Source: Gammaproteobacteria bacterium (GTDB lineage Bacteria; Pseudomonadota; Gammaproteobacteria; Competibacterales; Competibacteraceae). From it: a stretch of 12,868 bases of DNA. The DNA lies in the NCBI GenBank assembly GCA_020047885.1, contig JAIFNF010000282.1, positions 1-12,868 on the forward strand, given 5' to 3'. Each line of letters begins with the position of its first letter. Position 1 is the first letter of the stretch. The position numbers and the translations under genes were made by a program. Below, piece by piece: positions 7,021 to 12,868 of the stretch. The notes under the pieces were generated by a model. It was not told the origin of the DNA, searched no databases, and worked only from the letters and a program-made list of their open reading frames with translations.

Positions 7021-7944
7021 ATGTTAACCGCATTGTTATGCCTTGGGGCGGTGCTGCTCGATCAGCATTGGGGAGAGCCGCGCCGCTGGCATCCACTGGT
7101 CGGGTTTGGCGATTTGGCGCGGCGGGTGGAGGCGCTGCTCTATGGATCGCCAGACTTGACTGCCGAAGCGCGTCGCCTCCGGGGTGTTATGGCGGTGATT
7201 CTGCTACTGGTTCCCTTTACCGTTGCTACAGGGTTGCCAACCCGATGGCCGCTAATCGGGGTGATCGTGGCGCTGGGATTGCTCTATCTCGCTATCGGCG
7301 CACGCAGTCTGGCCGAACATGCCGAGGCGGTGGCGGTGGCGCTGGAGGCGGGCGATTTACCCTTGGCGCGGGAGAAGGTGGCGCTGATCGTCAGCCGGGA
7401 TACCGATGAACTCGATGAGGAGGGCGTCAGCCGGGCAACGGTGGAGTCGGTGCTGGAAAATGGCTGTGATGCGATTTTCGGGGCGCTGTTCTGGTTCGTC
7501 ATCGCTGGAGCGCCAGGCGTGGTGCTGTACCGCTTGGCGAATACGCTGGATGCGATGTGGGGTTATCGAAATCAGCGCTATTTAGAGTTCGGCTGGGCGG
7601 CGGCGCGCTGGGATGATCTCTTGAACTGGCTGCCGGCGCGGTTGACGGCGCTGAGTTACGTCGCGCTGGGCAAGAGTCCGGCGCAGGGTTGGCGTTGCTG
7701 GCGGGAACAGGCACCGACTTGGAAAAGTCCCAATGCGGGGCCGGTGATGTCCGCTGGAGCCGGGGCGCTGGGGCTGGCTCTGGGCGGCCCTGCTCGTTAT
7801 CACGGCGCGTGGCAGGATCGTCCCGCGTTGGGTGAAGGGCTGGCTCCCCGCGCTGAGGATATTCGCCGGGCGGTGCAGTTAGTGCAGCGGGCGGTGTGGC
7901 TGTGGATTGGCGTCATTGCGCTAGGGGGATTGTTCCTTGCTTGA
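7021..7944 (+). CDS. cobD: Adenosylcobinamide-phosphate synthase CobD/CbiB
   Basis: This integral membrane enzyme attaches (R)-1-amino-2-propanol phosphate to adenosylcobyric acid. The protein is 307 residues, near the usual 310-320. Conserved blocks are LDQHWGEPRRWHPLVGFG (13-30), VSRDTDELDEEGVSRATVES (125-144), ENGCDAIFGALFWF (146-159), RLANTLDAMWGYRN (171-184) and WKSPNAGPVMSAGAGALG (234-251). Hydrophobic helices lie near 3-14, 55-70, 79-95, 152-170 and 291-307. ATG 7021 is chosen because AGAGGA (7010-7015) sits 5 nt upstream and the family begins here; the frame is open upstream, but without support. It overlaps cobC by 8 nt. The name cobD follows Pseudomonas usage; in Salmonella the equivalent is CbiB. 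Confidence 0.95.
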   Translation: MLTALLCLGAVLLDQHWGEPRRWHPLVGFGDLARRVEALLYGSPDLTAEARRLRGVMAVILLLVPFTVATGLPTRWPLIGVIVALGLLYLAIGARSLAEHAEAVAVALEAGDLPLAREKVALIVSRDTDELDEEGVSRATVESVLENGCDAIFGALFWFVIAGAPGVVLYRLANTLDAMWGYRNQRYLEFGWAAARWDDLLNWLPARLTALSYVALGKSPAQGWRCWREQAPTWKSPNAGPVMSAGAGALGLALGGPARYHGAWQDRPALGEGLAPRAEDIRRAVQLVQRAVWLWIGVIALGGLFLA

Positions 7945-8926
7945 GCATGGCGGTGGCTTGCGGGCAGCGGCGGCTCAGTATGGCATTCCCCTGAGCGACT
8001 GGCTGGATCTGTCCACCGGCATCCATCCGCAGGGTTGGCCGGTTCCGCCGCTTCCCCCCACGGTTTGGCAACGGTTGCCGGAAATCGGGGATGGTTTGGA
8101 GGACGCGGCGGCGGCGTATTACGGAACATCGCACCTGTTGCCGGTGGCCGGTTCGCAGGCCGCGATTCAGGCTTTGCCCCTACTGCGGGAACGAAGTCGG
8201 GTCGGGGTGTTGCATCCCGGCTATGCGGAACATGCTTACGCCTGGCAGCAGGCCGGGCATGAAGTGGCGGCGCTGGCCGTTGATGCCCTGGAGGGCGCGG
8301 TGGATCGGCTGGATGTGCTGGTTCTCATCCATCCCAACAATCCCACGGGACAACGCTTTGCTCAGGCGACCTTGCGGGACTGGCGTTCACGATTGGCAAC
8401 GCGGGGGGGATGGCTGGTGGTGGATGAAGCGTTTATGGATGCGACCCCGGAGGACAGTCTGGCCGGTGAAATGGGGTTGCCGGGACTGATTGTGCTCCGT
8501 TCGCTGGGCAAGTTTTTCGGGCTGGCCGGGGCGCGCGTCGGGTTTGTGTTGGCGGGATCGATGGTGCTGGAACGGTTGCAGGAGGCACTGGGGCCGTGGG
8601 CGGTCAGTGGTCCAGCCCGCTGGGTCGCGACGCAGGCGCTGAAGGATCGGTGCTGGCAAACGCAAATGCGGGTTGATTTGCGTCAGGCCGGGGAGCGGTT
8701 AGGGCAGATTTTGCAGCGGCAGGGATTGCCGGTCGCGGGTGGGACGGCGCTGTTTCAGTGGGTTTCGCTGCAGGAAGCCAAATATTGGCAGGAAGCTTTG
8801 GCGCGGCGGGGGATTCTGGTGCGGCGCTTTGCGGATCCGCCAGGATTGCGGTTTGGATTACCGGGTGTGGAATCCGCTTGGCAGCGGTTAGAATTGGCTC
8901 TGGCTGAAGTGTCGGCGGAACAGTGA
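7937..8926 (+). CDS. cobC: L-threonine-O-3-phosphate decarboxylase CobC
   Basis: This PLP enzyme of the class I/II aminotransferase fold makes (R)-1-amino-2-propanol O-2-phosphate, the substrate of the upstream cobD product. The start is TTG 7937, inside the end of cobD: GGGGGA (7924-7929) lies 7 nt before it, and the resulting MLEHGGGLRAAAAQYGIPL is the canonical family N-terminus. Visible motifs are LDLSTGIHP (23-31), AGSQAAIQALP (71-81), IHPNNPTG (131-138), the PLP-ring Asp in VVDEAF (161-166), and the Schiff-base lysine K192 in RSLGKFFGLAGARVGF. The length of 329 residues is normal. The 8-nt overlap with cobD suggests translational coupling. Salmonella calls the equivalent enzyme CobD, so names must be read with care. 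Confidence 0.93.
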   Translation: MLEHGGGLRAAAAQYGIPLSDWLDLSTGIHPQGWPVPPLPPTVWQRLPEIGDGLEDAAAAYYGTSHLLPVAGSQAAIQALPLLRERSRVGVLHPGYAEHAYAWQQAGHEVAALAVDALEGAVDRLDVLVLIHPNNPTGQRFAQATLRDWRSRLATRGGWLVVDEAFMDATPEDSLAGEMGLPGLIVLRSLGKFFGLAGARVGFVLAGSMVLERLQEALGPWAVSGPARWVATQALKDRCWQTQMRVDLRQAGERLGQILQRQGLPVAGGTALFQWVSLQEAKYWQEALARRGILVRRFADPPGLRFGLPGVESAWQRLELALAEVSAEQ

Positions 8927-8949
8927 CAACAGGTTTGGAGAACTGAATC

Positions 8950-9552
8950 ATGGCTTTGAACTATCAGCAACACTGGATTAGCGAGCATGACTATCTGGAA
9001 GGCGAGCGTATTAGTACGATCCGGCATGAATATATCGATGGCGATGTTTATGCCATGGCCGGAGCGAGTAAAAATCATAATCGAATTGCCGCGAATGTTC
9101 TTAGAAAATTGGGTGAGCATTTGGAAAATACGCCGTGTGAGCCTTTTTCATCGGATATGAAAGTCAAGGTTGGAAAAAATTATTTTTATCCTGACGTGAT
9201 CGTGGTGTGTGACGATAAAACCGAAGCTGAGTATTACACTGAATCACCGATTATTATTGTGGAAGTACTCTCACGGTCAACACGCCAAACGGATCAATCT
9301 TTGAAGCGTTTAGCCTATCAAAACCTGCCCAGTCTTCAGGAATATGTGCTGATTGAACAGGATTTTGTCGATGTTGAAATCTGTCGGCGGGATCGTTATT
9401 GGCAATCGGAACATTATTATCTCGGTGATGAAGTCTATTTTGCGGCTATTGATCTACGCTTGCCCGTCGAAGTGCTTTATGCACGGGTGATAAATGACGA
9501 TATGCGGGAATTGATAGCCCGCCGCAATGAGGCATTGAATAAGAATGAGTAA
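8950..9552 (+). CDS. Uma2-family (DUF820) PD-(D/E)XK nuclease-like protein
   Basis: The 200-residue protein has the Uma2/DUF820 layout: [15 protein letters not shown] (26-40), [17 protein letters not shown] (42-58), [10 protein letters not shown] (65-74), [10 protein letters not shown] (80-89) with Asp82, [16 protein letters not shown] (100-115) with Glu105, and [18 protein letters not shown] (121-138). Asp82 and Glu105 fit the PD-(D/E)XK catalytic core. Members are annotated as putative restriction endonucleases, but the cellular role is unknown, and they are often present in many copies per genome. The start has GGAG (8937-8940) 9 nt upstream. It sits 23 nt after cobC, and its last 8 nt overlap the cobA start, yet it has no link to B12 synthesis. 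Its codons are clearly more AT-rich than those of the cob genes, which suggests later arrival by horizontal transfer or copy transposition. Confidence 0.9.
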   Translation: MALNYQQHWISEHDYLEGERISTIRHEYIDGDVYAMAGASKNHNRIAANVLRKLGEHLENTPCEPFSSDMKVKVGKNYFYPDVIVVCDDKTEAEYYTESPIIIVEVLSRSTRQTDQSLKRLAYQNLPSLQEYVLIEQDFVDVEICRRDRYWQSEHYYLGDEVYFAAIDLRLPVEVLYARVINDDMRELIARRNEALNKNE

Positions 9553-10309
9553 TGGCGAGGTGTATCTGGTTGGCGCAGGTCCTGGTGATCCCGAATTGCT
9601 AACTATAAAAGCGCTGCGATTGATGAAGCAGGCGGATGTTGCGGTCTATGACCGGCTGATTGGCCCGGAAATTCTGGAGCTGCTGGAACCGCAAACCGAG
9701 CGCATTTTTGTCGGTAAGAAACCCGATCATCACACCGTGCCGCAGGAGGATATTAATCAATTGCTGGTGGAATTGGCGCGGCAAGGAAAGCGGGTATTGC
9801 GGCTGAAAGGCGGCGATCCGTTTATTTTCGGGCGAGGCGGTGAGGAAATTCAGACGCTGATGGCAGCGGGCATTCCGTTTCAAGTAGTGCCCGGCGTGAC
9901 GGCGGCAGCAGGTTGCGCGGCTTATGCCGGCATTCCACTGACCCATCGGGATTATGCGCAGATGTGCGTGTTTGTGACCGGGCATTTACGGGATGGAACC
10001 CTCGATTTGAACTGGCCGGTGCTGGCCCAACCACATCAGACCGTGGTGTTTTACATGGGGCTGAAGAGCGTCCGCCAGATTTGTGAGCAGTTGCTGGAAC
10101 ATGGTGTTTCGCCGGAAATGCCGGCAGCGCTGGTGGAACAGGGCACCTTGCCGGGGCAGCGGGTGTACATCGGCACGGTGACGGATTTGCCGGGACGGTT
10201 GGCCGGGGCGCGTTCACCGGCCTTGCTGATTGTTGGGGAAGTGGTGAAGCTGCATCCACAACTGGCTTGGTTTCACCCGGTACATTTACCACTCTCGCGG
10301 AAAATCTGA
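9545..10309 (+). CDS. cobA: Uroporphyrinogen-III C-methyltransferase CobA (SUMT)
   Basis: CobA uses two S-adenosylmethionine molecules to methylate uroporphyrinogen III at C2 and C7, giving precorrin-2, the branch point to cobalamin and siroheme. The 254 residues contain [18 protein letters not shown] (6-23), VYDRLI (34-39), [17 protein letters not shown] (85-101), [20 protein letters not shown] (114-133) and VVFYMGL (167-173), all diagnostic of SUMT. It is the single-domain form, without the CysG N-terminal dehydrogenase/ferrochelatase domain. ATG 9545 lies within the end of the Uma2 gene (8-nt overlap), with only a weak Shine-Dalgarno (AATAAGA), so translation may depend on the upstream gene. 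Its TGA overlaps the next gene's ATG. A siroheme role in addition to B12 is possible, since the enzyme is shared. Confidence 0.95.
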   Translation: MSNGEVYLVGAGPGDPELLTIKALRLMKQADVAVYDRLIGPEILELLEPQTERIFVGKKPDHHTVPQEDINQLLVELARQGKRVLRLKGGDPFIFGRGGEEIQTLMAAGIPFQVVPGVTAAAGCAAYAGIPLTHRDYAQMCVFVTGHLRDGTLDLNWPVLAQPHQTVVFYMGLKSVRQICEQLLEHGVSPEMPAALVEQGTLPGQRVYIGTVTDLPGRLAGARSPALLIVGEVVKLHPQLAWFHPVHLPLSRKI

Positions 10310-11142
10310 TGACGATCACCTCCTATTTTGCAAAAGACCTGTTCCAGGGCAAAACCGTTTTTATCACCGGCGGTAGCAGCGGCATCAACCTGGGCATTGC
10401 CCGCAATTTCGCGGCGGTGGGCGCGAATCTCGGCATTGTCGGTCGGTCGCAGGACAAGCTCGATGCCGCTGCTGCTGAATTGCAGGCGCTCGGCGCACGC
10501 GTTTCAACTCATTCCGCTGATGTGCGCGACTACCCGGCGCTGGAAGCCGCCATGTTGGGTTGCCGGGAGGCATTAGGACCGATCCATACGCTGATTTGCG
10601 GGGCGGCGGGCAACTTCCCGCTAGCGGCAGAACAGATCAGCCCGAACGGCTTCAAGTCAGTGATGGACATTGACCTACTCGGTTCCTTCCACACCTGTCG
10701 GGCGGCGTTTCCGCAACTCAAGGAAACCCGTGGCAACATCATTTTCATTTCCGCTGGCCAGGCGTTCATGCCCTACGCTTTCCAGGTCCATGTCGGCGCG
10801 GCCAAGGCCGGCATCGATCAGATGATGCGCAATCTGGCGCTGGAATGGGGTCGGTTTGACATTCGCTGCAACAGCATCGCGCCGGGGCCGATTGAAGGGA
10901 CTGAGGGCGTCCGCCGGTTGGTGCCGGCCGGCAGCGCCGATAAGCTGAAAAAAATGATTCCGCTGGGTCGGTTTGGCACTCCGGATGATATTGGCCAACT
11001 CAGCGTATTTCTGGCCTCGCCGCTGGCGTCGTACATTACCGGAACGTTGATTGTCGCGGATGGCGGCCAGAATCTGCCCGGCTCCGGGGCGTGGACGCAA
11101 CTGATCATGGCGGACATGGCGAAGGCGGGGAACCAGGGATAG
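10309..11142 (+). CDS. Short-chain dehydrogenase, 2,4-dienoyl-CoA reductase-like
   Basis: The 277-residue Rossmann-fold SDR has cofactor loop [12 protein letters not shown] (20-31), [15 protein letters not shown] (45-59), an NNAG-equivalent CGAAGNF (97-103), ISAGQAF (147-153), [20 protein letters not shown] (161-180) and [11 protein letters not shown] (190-200). The usual catalytic YxxxK has no Tyr: His161 stands near that position and Lys166 is kept. This matches the DECR-like SDR subgroup, where VH..AAKAG replaces YSASKA. Members typically reduce 2,4-dienoyl-CoA or trans-enoyl-CoA with NADPH, so fatty-acid metabolism is the likeliest role. ATG 10309 shares a base with the cobA stop (TGATG), a sign of coupling, and gives the family N-terminus; the frame is open 14 codons further upstream inside cobA. 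A link to cobalamin would be inference from position only. Confidence 0.88.
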   Translation: MTITSYFAKDLFQGKTVFITGGSSGINLGIARNFAAVGANLGIVGRSQDKLDAAAAELQALGARVSTHSADVRDYPALEAAMLGCREALGPIHTLICGAAGNFPLAAEQISPNGFKSVMDIDLLGSFHTCRAAFPQLKETRGNIIFISAGQAFMPYAFQVHVGAAKAGIDQMMRNLALEWGRFDIRCNSIAPGPIEGTEGVRRLVPAGSADKLKKMIPLGRFGTPDDIGQLSVFLASPLASYITGTLIVADGGQNLPGSGAWTQLIMADMAKAGNQG

Positions 11143-11231
11143 GGAGTTTATGCAAGCAGACAGGTACAATGGGCTATATCGTTTTTCAACCTGATTTCCA
11201 ACATCCCGAACCACCCCGTCGCTGCGCGCCA

Positions 11232-11253
11232 CCCCTCCTTGGCCAAGGAGGGG
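11232..11253. repeat. Perfect 22-bp palindrome upstream of thrC
   Basis: CCCCTCCTTGG (11232-11242) is followed immediately by its exact reverse complement (11243-11253). It resembles the CCCCTCCTT...AAGGAGGGG palindromes dispersed through intergenic regions of many bacteria. It lies 89 bp after the SDR stop and 74 bp before thrC. No T-tract follows, so a simple intrinsic terminator is unlikely; the right arm also contains AAGGAGG, which mimics a ribosome binding site but has no gene behind it. Confidence 0.75.
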
Positions 11254-11327
11254 AATCATGTGGTCGGAGATCATTGGGAATGGCCAGACAATTCTTTTAT
11301 TTTCCGCGATTTTCGAGGACTTTCCAG

Positions 11328-12737
11328 ATGCGCTATGTCAGCACCCGGGGCGGTATGGCCCCTGCCACGTTTTCCGATATTCTGCTGGGCGGCTTGGCTC
11401 CGGATGGTGGTCTGACCCTCCCGGAGGCGTATCCGACCCTGGCTCCCGGCGAATTGGCCGGTTGGCGTGGTTTGTCCTACCCGGCATTGGCGTTCGCCAT
11501 TCTGCGCAAGTTCGCTGACGATATTCCCGCCAATGACCTGCGGGCGCTGATCAATAAAACCTATACCGTCGAAGCATTCCGCACCGAGGCCATTACGCCA
11601 GCGATGCCGTTAAGCGATGGGGTGTGGCTACTAGGTCTGTCCAATGGGCCGACGCTGGCGTTCAAAGACATCGCTCTACAATTGCTGGGCAATCTCTTTG
11701 AGTACGCTTTATTGAAAACCGGCGGTCATTTGAACATTCTGGGGGCGACTTCCGGCGACACCGGCTCCAGCGCCGAATACGCCCTGCGCGGCAAGCGTGG
11801 TATCCGGGTCTTCATGCTCTCGCCGCATCAGAAAATGAGCCGGTTTCAGACCGCGCAGATGTTTTCGCTGCCCGACCCCAATATTTTTAATATCGCGGTG
11901 TGTGGAGTGTTCGATGACTGTCAGGACGTGGTAAAAGCGGTCAGCAACGATGCGGAATTCAAGGCTCGCTACGCGATTGGCACAGTCAATTCAATCAACT
12001 GGGCGCGAGTAGCGGCGCAGATTGTCTACTATTTTAAGGGCTGGCTGGCAGTGACCACCCGCGATGATCAGGAAGTATCTTTCGCAGTCCCGTCCGGTAA
12101 TTTTGGCAATATCTGCGCCGGTTATATTGCGAAGCGTATGGGTTTGCCGATCCGCCGTCTGATTCTCGCGACCAATGAAAATAACGTGCTGGATGAATTT
12201 TTCCGCACTGGTATTTACCGGGTGCGGGCAACCGACCAGGTGGCGCAGACCAGCAGTCCGTCGATGGACATTTCCAAAGCGTCAAATTTTGAGCGGTTTA
12301 TCTTCGACGCGGTGGGGCGCGATCCTGCCGTGGTGCGCCAATTGTGGCGACAGGTGGATACGCAGGGCTATTTCGATCTGTCCAACACACCGTATTTCCA
12401 GACCGTGCAGGAATCCGGTTTTGTCACCGGTTCCAGTAACCACCAGAACCGGATGACGACGATTCGCCGGGTTTACGCCGAATCCGGAAGGATCATGGAC
12501 ACCCATACGGCGGATGGCGTGAAAGTGGGGCTGGAATACCGCGAGGAGGGGGTGCCGCTGATCTGCCTGGAAACTGCCTTGCCCGTCAAATTTGAGGACT
12601 CGATTATCGAGGCGCTGGGCCGGTCCCCGGAATGTCCGCCGGGTTATGAAAATATCGAGGCTTTGCCACAACGTTTTGAAATTATGGATACGGATGTGGC
12701 CGCGATTAAGGCGTATATCATCGCGCATACCGGTTGA
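11328..12737 (+). CDS. thrC: Threonine synthase ThrC
   Basis: ThrC is a fold-type II PLP enzyme converting O-phospho-L-homoserine to L-threonine. ATG 11328 is preceded by CGAGGA (11314-11319) with 8-nt spacing and starts the family-typical MRYVSTRGGMAPATFSD; the frame is open upstream, but that part is intergenic. The 469 residues fit the longer bacterial/fungal class, not the short plant-like one. Motifs are LSNGPTLAFKDIALQLLGN (104-122) with PLP lysine K113, LGATSGDTGSSAEYALRG, MLSPHQKMSRFQTAQM, GTVNSINWARVAAQIVYY, the phosphate-binding PSGNFGN, and ATNENNVLDEFF. All expected blocks are present, and the end at HTG is normal. It stands 185 bp from the SDR, so probably has its own promoter. 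Threonine is also the precursor used, after phosphorylation, by CobC next door. Confidence 0.95.
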   Translation: MRYVSTRGGMAPATFSDILLGGLAPDGGLTLPEAYPTLAPGELAGWRGLSYPALAFAILRKFADDIPANDLRALINKTYTVEAFRTEAITPAMPLSDGVWLLGLSNGPTLAFKDIALQLLGNLFEYALLKTGGHLNILGATSGDTGSSAEYALRGKRGIRVFMLSPHQKMSRFQTAQMFSLPDPNIFNIAVCGVFDDCQDVVKAVSNDAEFKARYAIGTVNSINWARVAAQIVYYFKGWLAVTTRDDQEVSFAVPSGNFGNICAGYIAKRMGLPIRRLILATNENNVLDEFFRTGIYRVRATDQVAQTSSPSMDISKASNFERFIFDAVGRDPAVVRQLWRQVDTQGYFDLSNTPYFQTVQESGFVTGSSNHQNRMTTIRRVYAESGRIMDTHTADGVKVGLEYREEGVPLICLETALPVKFEDSIIEALGRSPECPPGYENIEALPQRFEIMDTDVAAIKAYIIAHTG

Positions 12738-12778
12738 GTTATGGATATTAGAGTTGTTCATCAATAAAATCACCTAGA

Positions 12779-12868
12779 TTATTGAACTAAAAATGAGTTT
12801 TTGAGGTTCCAGAGGCCGGCAGCGGCAAAAATAAAGTCGTCGGCTAATTGCGTCAGGTGGTTTCTCAA
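12779..12868 (-). CDS. C-terminal end of an unidentified gene entering from the right
   Basis: The minus strand is open from the window edge for 29 codons, through RNHLTQLADDFIFAAAGLWN and LKNSFLVQ, to TAA at 12779-12781. The reading is protein-like, and the stop is 41 bp from the thrC stop in a convergent arrangement, which is where a gene end is expected. Too little is visible to assign a family. The convergent gap has no clear hairpin terminator for either gene. Confidence 0.35.
   Translation of the reverse strand: MRNHLTQLADDFIFAAAGLWNLKNSFLVQ

Noticed and set aside
8035..8489. Alternative plus-strand frames within cobC
   Set aside because: They overlap a complete CobC with its PLP lysine and substrate motifs; Arg/Trp-rich translations mark them as shadows.
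11143..11327. Threonine attenuator leader before thrC
   Set aside because: The short frame from ATG 11169 has no Thr or Ile codon run, and the palindrome has no following T-tract.

Overview
The window reads as GC-rich, gene-dense proteobacterial DNA. The protein sequences look gammaproteobacterial, perhaps Chromatiales- or Competibacteraceae-like; this is an impression from sequence style, not a measured placement. It has two very different halves. The left half (about 1-5320) holds one real gene running off the left edge, then a stretch of broken gene pieces. The right half (5450-12737) is compact and intact: cobalamin (B12) biosynthesis genes, threonine synthase, and a few companions.

Left half. 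On the minus strand, a membrane-anchored PstS-like phosphate-binding-domain protein (1-1390, C-terminus outside the window) is the only apparently intact reading frame. From 1629 to 5319 lies a 3.7-kb block bracketed by two same-direction copies of a ~100-bp repeat. Inside it, no full-length gene was found. In order there are: the C-terminal part of an IS4-type transposase (frameshifted), a piece of an LpxH-like metallophosphoesterase (minus strand), the C-terminus of a class III aminotransferase, a pstS gene with a large in-frame internal deletion and an early stop, the first ~40 codons of pstC, the last ~55 codons of polyphosphate kinase ppk1, the first 50 codons of a HAD-type phosphatase, a frameshifted CorA/ZntB-type metal transporter cut off just after its GMN motif, and an unrecognised coding-like tail. 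Several pieces abut almost directly, which suggests repeated deletions or fusions. Phosphate uptake and storage (pstS, pstC, ppk1) is over-represented.

Right half. cobQ (minus strand) is divergent from a plus-strand run of cobD (cbiB), cobC, a Uma2-family nuclease-like gene, cobA and a short-chain dehydrogenase of the 2,4-dienoyl-CoA reductase type. Spacings in this run are 8-nt overlaps, a 23-nt gap, and a stop/start overlap of one base, so it looks like one operon. CobA makes precorrin-2 at the start of the corrin branch. CobQ amidates the corrin side chains. CobC makes aminopropanol phosphate from threonine phosphate, and CobD/CbiB attaches it. The Uma2 gene is visibly more AT-rich than its neighbours and looks inserted, yet its end overlaps the cobA start. 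After a 185-bp gap with a perfect palindrome comes thrC, which makes the threonine from which the aminopropanol linker ultimately derives. A small minus-strand C-terminal gene end enters at the right edge.

No RNA genes, CRISPR arrays or recognisable cobalamin riboswitch were seen. The most unusual part is the repeat-bounded mosaic of gene remnants. The best candidates for an undescribed association are the Uma2 and SDR genes embedded in the cob operon, and the TM-anchored PstS-like protein.
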